This document shows positions 41,164 to 50,283 of a stretch of DNA of 64,000 bases, piece after piece (within the stretch, counting starts at the first letter, position 1; the number at the start of each line of letters is the position of its first letter). Source of the stretch: Aphanomyces cochlioides (lineage: Eukaryota; Oomycota; Saprolegniomycetes; Saprolegniales; Verrucalvaceae); contig JAHQRK010000023.1 of NCBI GenBank assembly GCA_019828595.1, forward strand, positions 620,001 through 684,000, read 5' to 3'. Made by a program: the position numbers and the translations under genes. Below the pieces are notes generated by a model. The model worked only from the letters and a program-made list of their open reading frames with translations, searched no databases and was not told where the DNA came from.

Positions 41164-43042
41164 GATACACTCGTCGATGTGTACTCTGGAGAGAAAGAGT
41201 GGAAATGAAAAACCATTTGGAAACAAAGGTTGGTGTGGGTGATTGGCGGCAGTGTCGTACTGAACTTTTACGATTCACTCGACCATGGGATCGATCTCAA
41301 ACGACAACACGCTCTCGTCGTCTCACGAATGTGTCAATAATATTCGTCCCACTCGCAATCGCGTAGCATAAGCTACAGCTCGCTCCATCGCGGATCGTAA
41401 GGTTTGGACCTTCAACTTCCCACGCGAATTCAAACTTTGACGTATATGCACCTAAGATTGACAAACGCAGTCCGTCCCAACGCTAGAAATGGGTCCATCG
41501 AACGCGCCTATCTAGCTGCAACAGAGCGCTACCTCTGTCCAAGCCGTGAGAGAGAGAGCGTCGTGAAAGCTGTAGATGACTTTGGACGATCGTATTGGTG
41601 GTCAGATAGGTTTGGTATCTATGTACTTTACACAGCGGTGCATTATGTTGTACTGGTGAATACCTGAAGACGCCAGCATCTTCACTCCTTCTGTGTGTTG
41701 ATGCCATGATGAGGTGGCAAATCAGTCAACAAGATGACCAGTGGACGACGTGAATGTACAATATTTGTTATCAACGAATATTATTTAATACAAGTACTGT
41801 TAAACTCTATGCATGGGTGATCTCAAGATTTAGCCAATCAAAACGTAGTACTACTATACGTGTATATTTACCAGCCCTCTGTACCCACAGGAGATGCAAC
41901 CAACTGGTTGATTGTTTGTTCAGAGTGGGCCACACGACCTACTGTACCCTCCATGAGGTGTCGCAGTGTATAGAGCAAGTGTGACATCACTTTCTTCACT
42001 GGTAGCTGTCCACCTCTTTGACTGATTTACCGCTCTCGCCTTGCGACCAATGAGCTCTCCTAGCCACAAACTGACACGAGAGGCATCAAATATTGGAAAA
42101 AATGGTCGTCCATCGAGTCGCAGAGCTCACGTCACATCATGTGCGATCGTCGCGATCCCCGCCAGCCATGGCGGATTCAAAACGTTGTAAAAGCAACGAC
42201 CACCCCCGCTCGTAGCTTCTGTCACGACCAGCTTGCTTATCGTTGACAAGGCATTTGGCTGTAGCTCCTGCTGTGGCTGTGTCTGCAAAGCGACATACTC
42301 CTTGTATACACCCACAGGGTGGTTTTTCACGTGTGTTGAGTTTGCTGACAGGTTGACTCGTTTAATAAAAGCGTCTGTTTCCCATCGACGTTTACAAAGG
42401 TTCTTGTTCACGAGCTCGCGACTTTATCCATGTAATGGTCGTGGTTGTAGCGAATTTACACCAAGTGGATGCGAGCGAGCACTTCTTTGATGTCCGACGA
42501 CGACTGACTACCAAGCCAACATGAAATTTTGACCACGTCATGTGTAATTCCCCACGAAAGCAACAAGCAGCCATGCCTTCCATGACGTGGTTCCACACCA
42601 ACGAACGCAGGCACGAGGCGTACGCAAGCAATCGTTCGATGTCACCCACTCGTCGAACGAAAGAACTCTCTCTCTCTCTCCCGCTAGCCGAAACAAATGC
42701 TCCTACAGTCAAACCTGTGTGCCAAGATACGTCACTTCTCTCTTCCTCTGGCCTTCCCTTGGCCATTGTACAATGCCAGACTCCATCGCCAAGCTCGACG
42801 CATTCATAGACTTTAGTTTGTACGCTGGAAGAACAGAAGTTGGATGGGATCAAATGACTTGATTTTTGTATACTTGACACGTTCCATATTAATAGCGACG
42901 TATGAAATCCGTTCAAGCTGTCAACTTTTGAAGTTGATGTCATTATATTGGAGCATGATGGGTGAAGCAGCAGTGGGGGCAATAAAGGAGTAGAACCACC
43001 GGTTGATACGTTGACAGGACACTAAACTTTATACTTTACGAG
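41164..43042. other. Spacer B7 - A7 with weak minus frames
   Basis: Minus 42392-42982 (196 residues, KVYECVELGDGVWHCTMAKG, RERESSFVRRVGDIERLLAY) and minus 42127-42411 (94 residues) could be consecutive exons of an unidentified gene, but no splice pair was fixed. GTAC occurs singly near 42765 and 42822. Confidence 0.3.
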
Positions 43043-43396
43043 TTACGACGACATCAAGACGAGATTCAGGAAGGCGTATTCTTCATCCGAGAGGTCTGGG
43101 CGAGTGGGGGACCAAAACTCGATGGGAGTCCACTCGTCGACGCCGACGGGGCTGTCGAGAACGTATTTGTTTTCCTGTTTGATTATATCTTGTGAAATCG
43201 TCAAGGGCGTTGTCGTGGCGGGAGTCTTGAGTGGATGGAGCTTGGCCTGGCGGAGCTCTCGACGGCGCTTCGTGGCGTATACACGCTGGAGGGCGTTGGC
43301 CTTGTCGCGGTGGAGCTCGCAGTATCGATGAAGCGAGCCGTCGCGCTTGTACGTGCGGAGGTTGAAGCATTCCTTGTAGGCGTATCTGCACTGCAT
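43043..43396 (-). CDS. Family A Cys/His-module protein, member A7
   Basis: 117 residues; the Met directly precedes the first Gln-Cys (MQCRYAYKEC), the shortest N-terminus in the family. Module FNLRTYKRDGSLHRYCELHR (Tyr replaces Leu before the third Cys), basic YATKRRRELRQAKLHPLKTP. The second half has VGVDEWTPIEFWSPTRPDLS and ends DEEYAFLNLVLMSS. It shares the VDEWTPI...LVLMS ending with A9 only, so A7 and A9 are the closest pair here. No upstream GTAC cluster. Confidence 0.76.
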   Translation of the reverse strand: MQCRYAYKECFNLRTYKRDGSLHRYCELHRDKANALQRVYATKRRRELRQAKLHPLKTPATTTPLTISQDIIKQENKYVLDSPVGVDEWTPIEFWSPTRPDLSDEEYAFLNLVLMSS

Positions 43397-44843
43397 GATG
43401 TGCGTCGTCGGTGGTGAATTTGAAACTGCGTGTCAAGTTGGACTTGACACCAGTGACAAGTGAACCTCCAGATGGTTCAAGACACCCTGATCGGCCTCGG
43501 CCATGAGGACGAATCCAATGAATGTCGACGGGACACGTTGGCGTTCTCTGAGGTAATCACACTGTAGAGGACTTGCGAGACCGGCGCCATGTGGAGCGCG
43601 TGTTGACACCACTTGATGGGGCAGTAGACAGCGGATCCTTCGCTCTATGGCCTCTTGAGACGGTGTAGAGCTGTCCAGCCCGTCGCCAGGGCGCCGCTTC
43701 TTGCGCCTCCTTGGGTCATATAGCCTCGAATGGCGACAAGTTATCGATGGTCGTGACAAGCGCCATGACACGCAACTGGCTCAAGCTGGACTTTGTTTAG
43801 TTTCTGCACCGTTGGATGACGTCTGTCAAGTCTTGCGTGGTTGCTGCCATCAGTGCGACTTGGCCAGATGGATCCATGAGCCAGGAACGAACGCACTCTT
43901 GGCTGGTCATGGCTCGCATTTACATTGCCGCGCTCTCTTCCGCGCGACCGACCAGGATTGGATGCGGCGACATGTCATTCCACCGCCGAGTCCAGTAGAC
44001 GAGGATCGACTTGGCCTGATGGAATATGATGACTCGGAAAGTTTACGGAGGATGCGTTGAGTCAAACACCGCGCTGGTAGAGCTTTGACATTTTCCAACG
44101 CCTTGGACAAAGGACTCTCTACATGGATAGACGAAGGTCTCTTCTGGCAGCGCTGTCGTCACGAACGGCGTTGTAGTGTATTCAGTGATGGGGATTTGAT
44201 GGCACTACCATTTGGAGCCAAGTAAACCCAGCCATGGGGACCCAACTGCTTGGAATATTATTCCACGACGACGGTGTGCCGTCCTAGCCACTCAAATCGG
44301 ATGTGGGAGGCCTGTGTGGAGTGAAATTCACGGCTTGATTCGCCCCGAAACCAAGCCACGGGGCGTTGTCATCCCAGCGTTCGTTCCTCTCGACGAGCCT
44401 ACAAACGTACCCGCGACGATCGAGTGATTCGAAAGATCGCGCTACAACCGCGGGAGATGCTCATGGTGGTGTCAGGTTTCATCGCCCGCCACTGGAGCAC
44501 TCGTTGCCCACTCCGATGACTCGTCAAGCTGGCTAATCACGAAAGGGCTCAACAAGTCTCTCAGTGGACGCCAGTCGCTGCCTCTCGTGGCTTGAATCAC
44601 GAGCTTTGTTGGAAATGATGCGAGGGGAGCCAAAGACGATGATCAGCTTCAGCGACGACTTGGAAAGATGTCAACTTGGCTCTTGGCAAGCGTCGCACCA
44701 ACCACTTCTCCCTTCTCTGGCCCGTGCTTGCCATGAAAAACTCCAAGATTTATTTCGCCCCAGCTCCTCTGCGCCGTTGCAATTGACGCCGCATGTTGTC
44801 TTGACGGTGGTTACGACTCGCTTCGTCCTTTGGTGGCACCACG
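43397..44843. other. No supported gene
   Basis: Several plus frames (43701-44060, 44564-44986) without motifs. A short word around 43858-43890 (GGCCAGATGGATCCATGAGC) resembles 48700-48730, so small pieces of element sequence may be shared. Confidence 0.3.
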
Positions 44844-45026
44844 TTACGTGGGTTGCGATCTACTTGGCATCTGCTTGTGCGCTAGAAGCGCAACAACTTG
44901 TAGCGCCCATAACGTGTTGGCTTTGTCGCGGTGGTAGTCGCAGAACCGATGCAGCGTCCCATTGCGCTTGTACGCCCGCGGGTTGACGCATTCCTTGTAG
45001 ACATACTTGCACTGCATCTTGGGCAT
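44844..45026 (-). pseudogene. Family A member A8, truncated after the Cys/His module
   Basis: Starts MPKMQCKYVYKEC with the full ligand set (VNPRAYKRNGTLHRFCDYHR) and then DKANTLW, after which homology stops abruptly: the basic YATKRRR segment and the acidic half are replaced by about 20 unrelated residues (ALQVVALLAHKQMPS) before a stop. The breakpoint is at about 44913. It still has an upstream GTAC cluster. It could be expressed as a 60-residue module-only peptide acting as a competitor, or be a dead copy; truncation is observed, the role is inference. Confidence 0.6.
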
Positions 45027-45133
45027 CCTTGGCGATGCTGGTGGATTCCAAAATGACCCGCGGCAACGCCCCCCATTGGGACTACAGTTCCCCCGTCGGT
45101 GCAGTTGATAGTTCAGACACCGAGACAACACCA

Positions 45134-45202
45134 GTACGTTCATTGAGAATGTACGACTTCACTTGACAAATGCATCACTTAGTACGTGCAGAATTGATGT
45201 AC
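45134..45202. promoter_or_regulatory. GTAC cluster upstream of A8
   Basis: Four GTAC tetramers at 45134, 45151, 45182 and 45199, 108-176 bp upstream of the truncated A8; one more at 45299. Confidence 0.5.
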
Positions 45203-47320
45203 GGTAAGCACAGACGACTAGACGCATTACACAGTGGTGACATCTCCAACAGCCACAGATTCCAGACAAATGCAGCACTGCCCCCTGATGAGGCTGTCGT
45301 ACGCACGAGGAGCTCTATTCTCCATGCTGGAGCTGCTTACAATGATGAAAGTCACGCCGAGAGACCGAGGGAAAGCTTGACAACGTCGCTGCCGAAAGCT
45401 TGATTCAAATCCAGGCTGGATGGGCGAGTTGGTGGTTGGTCCATGCCCATGGAGGTTGGAGGAGTTTGAGTGCGTCGCTCGGAAGAACGAGATGAATGCA
45501 TCCTCGGATTCATCTCCGTCCGTCGTGCCCTGACGCGCTCTATCCCGCCACGAGAACGACAGCGCAAGGAGTGACAGAAAGAAGCTAGCCTAGCCAATGG
45601 CGTTGATGAACTTGATCCAAGATCGAATGGTCAAGGCGACTCGGGGAGTCGAGGAACTCTCGTATCCATCAGTTCAAGGCGATCCTCATGTTGAGAAACC
45701 CAAGTGATGAGGAGAATGTTCATGGCGAGAGAGAGAGATGGCAAAGTTCCAAGCAAAGACATTTGGTGACGAAGTAATCCACCAGCTGGAGGGTAAACAC
45801 CATGGCAGTCTATCACGACTTGAGCACATGACAACAGAATCTGTGGACGTAAATAGATTCGATTCAAGTGAACCACGACGCTTATCTGCAGTTGGAACAA
45901 TCCTTTGGCCTCTCCCCCACGCAACCCCACGCCGCTCTTCTTGTCGCAACATTGATCATGCGTCACGCCTGGAATGATGGGACTGATGCCACGATCGCGC
46001 TCGCCTCGCTTGCCTTCCAATCCACAGCCATGGTGTTTGAAGCAGACAGCGGTCTCGTATGGAGTTGGTGCTGCGTATGTCCTGGCCGGTTGCTCCCCAC
46101 TGGTTTATCTAAAACGGTTCGCGGCGACCACAGCTCGACCCACGGCCCTGAATCTGTCCCGTCCCGCCGTCGTCAATTCACGCTGGGATCCATCTTGGAC
46201 AACCAAAGGCGATGCATCCGCCATAGCTGCACACACCACGACAGCAACCACCACAAGAATACCAAACAACGCCATGCTTGCAATTTCACAAGTGAAACTC
46301 CATGTCAAGCCATATGCCTCCGTTGTTAATCGTCAACTTTCCGTCCATCGACGTCGTCGTGTCGTCGCGGTCGGGTGGTGGGTCAACACCACCATCGACG
46401 GCACCAATTATTGCAGCCAGAAAATTGACAACAGAATCAGTGATGAGATCAGTATGAGCGTTGGCGAAGGGCGGCCGAGTGCTGTTCGTCGTGGGCGCTC
46501 TAGGAGCGTCTAGACACCATCTTGAGCATGAACCGGAGCGGCGACTCGACTTGAAGGACTCGGCTTTCTCTTCCACTCCGCGGGACTGGGTGCATTCTGC
46601 GCCGTTCAAGCGTGACCTACAGTCATGTTCAACATTTTCTCCCCCGCTTTCTCTAGCAGGCACTTCTCCAGTAGACTTGAGGCGTCTGCTAGTTCGTCGT
46701 TGCGGGTGGGTGCATGGATTCCAGTGGATTGTGAGCCATCCAATGCCATCTTGTCAATTGTGATTAAAGGCACGTGGTCGATCGCTGCGCTGGACACGAT
46801 GACGTCGTCAAGATGGCTTCGTTCTGGTCGTGCCGCTGACAATTGTGTTACCGCGAGGAGTTACCAAACCGCTTCTCTCTACCTCCACTTCTCGTCGCAT
46901 GGAACTACGCTGGACTCGTGGCAACACAATAAAGTGCAGCGACGCCCTTGTATGTTATAAAAGACCAAGGCCCTTGCCCTTCCTGACCAAACATTGGCTT
47001 TGCGCGCAGATGACTCAAAGCGTTTGCTCTCCACGATGGTGCCGCTCCGCAGCGTAATCGTTCGACATTGGCTGTCTTGTTTACAACAAACTACAGCATG
47101 CATCCACGCACAAGTCCAACGCTTTACGTAATATATTCAGTGTCACTTCAGTAGTCAGTCAACTCGGATCCAACGGCTTACGCTACACTAAAGTCGCTGC
47201 TTTGAGACCCACGACGCTGGCCAAGCTGCCTTGATAATGCTCTTTCAACTCCTGAGCTGCCGTCAGCTTATAGCTTAAAACCATGTAGTGTACAGAAGAT
47301 ATTAAATTAGCCATATAAAG
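45203..47320. other. Spacer A8 - A9, no firm gene
   Basis: Overlapping frames on both strands; only the short signal-peptide-like ORF at 46105-46275 stands out. Confidence 0.35.
46105..46275 (-). CDS. Possible small secreted or membrane-anchored peptide
   Basis: 56 residues. The N-terminus MALFGILVVVAVVVCAAMADA is a textbook hydrophobic signal core followed by an Ala-x-Ala site, then SPLVVQDGSQRELTTAGRDR and a basic end. An in-frame Met 11 codons earlier would bury it. No RXLR-type motif is present. It could equally be the last exon of a longer membrane protein, or chance. Confidence 0.25.
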   Translation of the reverse strand: MALFGILVVVAVVVCAAMADASPLVVQDGSQRELTTAGRDRFRAVGRAVVAANRFR

Positions 47321-47692
47321 TTACACCGACATCAAAACAAGCCGTAGATAGGCGCACTCTTCATCAGAGAGAGCCTGGTCTGCTTCCGACCGTAGATCGA
47401 TGGGAGTCCACTCGTCGACGGCCAGCGGTTCGTCGATGATAGCTGGTTCTTGCTTGACGAGCTTGAGAGCGACTTGCTTGCGCTGGTGAGACGCTGGTGC
47501 AGGTTTGGATTTGATGTGGGTTTGGAGTTTCGCGATGCGGAGCTCCTGGCGCCGCTTCGTTGCGTAGATTCGCTGGAGGGCGTTGGCCTTGTCGCGGTGA
47601 TGCTCGCAGTAGCGGTGGAGGCTGCCATCGCGCTTGTGCGTGCGCATATTGAAGCATTCCTTGTACGCGTACTTGCACTGCATGAGGAGCAT
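47321..47692 (-). CDS. Family A Cys/His-module protein, member A9
   Basis: 123 residues starting MLLMQCKYAYKEC. Module FNMRTHKRDGSLHRYCEHHR, with an extra His; basic segment KANALQRIYATKRRQELRIA is slightly weaker (Gln in the Arg run). A Lys-rich linker follows (KSKPAPASHQRKQVALKLVK), then AVDEWTPIDLRS and the end LSDEECAYLRLVLMSV. It is a sister of A7. GTAC cluster upstream. It is the last array member. Confidence 0.76.
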   Translation of the reverse strand: MLLMQCKYAYKECFNMRTHKRDGSLHRYCEHHRDKANALQRIYATKRRQELRIAKLQTHIKSKPAPASHQRKQVALKLVKQEPAIIDEPLAVDEWTPIDLRSEADQALSDEECAYLRLVLMSV

Positions 47693-47804
47693 GTTGGAGG
47701 AAGCTCGTAAATTTGTAAATGCGTGTCAACCCACCACTCGAACGCCACGCCATGACTACAGTAGTCCAACCCAGATGAACGCTCAGACACACTGCACTGG
47801 GCCA

Positions 47805-47874
47805 GTACATTATTGTGTACGTGTACGACCACACTTGATGTAGCTATACTCTCGTCCTTGCCGAACAAATGTAC
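47805..47874. promoter_or_regulatory. GTAC cluster upstream of A9
   Basis: Four GTAC tetramers at 47805, 47817, 47823 and 47871 (GTGTACGTGTACGACC), 113-182 bp upstream of the A9 start. Confidence 0.5.
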
Positions 47875-48400
47875 GACACGCCAAGAGGCCCCACGAGATT
47901 TGGGGCGCTACCATTTGGCTTGGCGTGTTGACATCACTCGACGCTGACCACAGTATGCATCGCCTTCGTTCCCAAGGTGTAAGTCATCACAACCCTTGGA
48001 AAAATTCAGTTCAAACTAATTTGTCCATAATTAACAATAAATTTTATCTTGAAATTTGTAGTAAAATTAAAATTGGATTAAATATTGAACTATTTTGAGC
48101 GAATTTATAGAGTTGACACTCATGAATGGGGCACTGCTCCATACCAAATGGCAGGTAGTGGACATTTGACACATGTTACATTTGTACCACCCGACGTCTA
48201 TTTCCAACAACGAGATGATGCGCATCCTCTTGTATGATGCCTTGTCAAGCTGTTGTTGGACGGGAAGCGATGGAAAGAGGTAAAGAAATGGTGCACATAG
48301 TAGTGGGGAAGACAATACTGTGGATGGATTTCGTGGCGCAACGAATTGTGCTCGAAAAGCGATTAGTTTCCAAAAGGTTGGACTAGTCCGCCGACACCAT
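47875..48400. other. AT-rich spacer
   Basis: 48.0-48.1 kb is strongly AT-rich. No gene seen. Confidence 0.4.
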
Positions 48401-48551
48401 GTAGTTGAGATCGATCAAATCTCGACAAGAGTCACATTTTGCGACACATAAGCTCGAACGACAGGACGTCAACAACCAGAAATTCGCCTGATGAACCAAG
48501 ACGAATTGCTTGAACTTCGTGACCACGTGGAGAGACGCTTCGACGGCGTTG
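48401..48551 (+). repeat. 151-bp direct repeat, copy 2 (matches 18174-18324)
   Basis: Two mismatches against the copy at 18174-18324. Contains the intact ATG at 48491. Confidence 0.85.
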
Positions 48552-48721
48552 AAAGTCGCTTGGACGGCATTGAAACAATTCTTCAAAACTTCCGTGAGGA
48601 TGTCACTCGTCAGAACAAAGCAATCATTGATATGCCGCTGACCTTGATTGAGATGAACAAAACAAACTCGAAAAGCATCACCTTCGGTGGGTGCTGCTGC
48701 CTTGTCCAGATGGCATCTTGA
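48491..48721 (+). CDS. Short coiled-coil ORF, probably truncated
   Basis: 76 residues starting MNQDELLELRDHVERRFDGV, then ESRLDGIETILQNFREDVTR and QNKAIIDMPL. It aligns with residues about 37-115 of the minus-strand ORF at 17329-17823 but lacks its N-terminal 35 residues and the C-terminal half, ending in an unrelated Cys-containing tail. A 141-residue minus frame here is antisense. Probably a fragment moved with the 151-bp repeat. Confidence 0.4.
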   Translation: MNQDELLELRDHVERRFDGVESRLDGIETILQNFREDVTRQNKAIIDMPLTLIEMNKTNSKSITFGGCCCLVQMAS

Positions 48722-50226
48722 GCCAGGAACTGCGAATGTCTTGGCGAACAAGACGAGGCTCTCTTCCGCAGTGCGGGGATTTGACGCGTCGTCTATTTTC
48801 CCCATCATGTACGCAATGCGTTGGACAATGAGTCCAAACGTATGGCTTTGACAAATCGAACTGCGCCGCTTTTCCCAGAGGTGATTACTAGTCTATGAAC
48901 AATCCATGTCTCTCTCATTCTGCTGCCTCAATAGATGAGTCAAGGAAATAACTTCCAAACTTTAACTAAGCAATTCGATTGTCCATGTCAACAACGGTCA
49001 AGTTCGATGTAATGCTGATTTGGACCACCAGTGGCTACAAGGTGTGGTCAGGCAAACAACAAAGAACTGTCTGAACAATATGTCGAGTCGCTTAGATGAG
49101 CCCACGGGGACATTCTTTTCAATACCCTTTGGCTAGTTCTGTGTCTGCTTGGCCGACAAAACTGATACGCCTCGCTGTGCAAACAGCGTGGCCAGGGGCA
49201 GAGCAGAGTTTTCGTGGTCTCGAGGAGTGAACAACTCTTAAAGGGAAGGCAATCGTCGCAGACGGCGGCGACGCGCATGGCTTGCCAATGTCGACAACCA
49301 CTTCACTAAACCTCCTGCGCTTCCTATTGCAAATCATTGAGGCAAAGAGTGGATGAAACCCTCGTAGCAACCGTTGACTTGTGTGTGAAGCCACGCGGCA
49401 ACACCAGTCCGACCTGTCCAAGTTAAGTCCAAGTTATGCTGCTGTTCGAAGGGGGCGCCAATAGCCTCAGTGGATCCAAAGTGTCTCGGCAATGTCGATG
49501 GGTGCCTTGTTCCTCCTTGCTCTTTAGTCTACAGCCTGCAATTTTCTCTTCCGATGATTACGAAGTCATGCTTGCTGGATTCTTTGGAGCCGCGGCCAAG
49601 GCGGAAGTGGTGTCCCACCAAGCAACTCGGCAGCGGCTTGCCCCAGCCCCAGACGAGACCCGACGTCCACGTCATAGGCCATGAGTAATGGCGTGATTGA
49701 ACGTGTGTCGATTGTTTGGAGAACCCCACGCAATCTTGGCGCACCCAAACTGAAAGGGTTTGCGCCCCTTCCTAGACGTGTATCATTGGCCATGTATTCT
49801 TGCTGTCTTAAGAAGCCGCTCGCTATCTCATGCTACCGCTCAAACACGAAGACTTGCACTTAATCCCAACCAAGTGACCATCTTTTTCAACCGACACTTC
49901 GTTGCTTTAAACATTTTGCGGCGTGTTGACCGGACTGGCCATACGGAACAAATTCCAACCACAAACTTGATTGTTGGACTCCAGCCCGAACAGTTGATTG
50001 CCCGTTCATAACTGAGTCCGACGAGCCAAGCTCAACATTGAGAGTCTCAATGCACTTCGCACAATCCACCATTGAAATTCAAGCTCCTATGCTAGTTCTG
50101 CCCATTAGCGTGGCCAGAAGGAAGACATTTCCGCTGGAGAGAATGGATATCCGCGCCTGAAAGACGCGACTCGTGGTGTCCATTGATGTCGAGCTTGTAA
50201 CTGTTCGCAGGAATCTGTAACCGCCG
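48722..50226. other. No supported gene
   Basis: Only short frames (for example plus 49436-49684). Boundary between the accessory array and the right conserved block. Confidence 0.35.
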
Positions 50227-50279
50227 TAACCGGATTTCCACACATTCTATCCGGATACGTTATCCGTATCCGGATATTC
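50227..50279. promoter_or_regulatory. Tandem TATCCGGATA palindromes at the RMC1-like start
   Basis: CTATCCGGATACGTTATCCG followed by TATCCGGATATTCTG ends 5 bp before the RMC1-like ATG, with a further CCGGAT at about 50232. The strongest example of this motif in the window; its closeness to the ATG suggests it lies at or near the transcription start. Confidence 0.5.
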
Positions 50280-50283
50280 TGCG

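Noticed and set aside
26464..48721. Family A or B as RXLR or Crinkler effectors
   Set aside because: No signal peptide, RXLR-dEER or LxLFLAK motif is visible. Family A looks nuclear (basic plus acidic).
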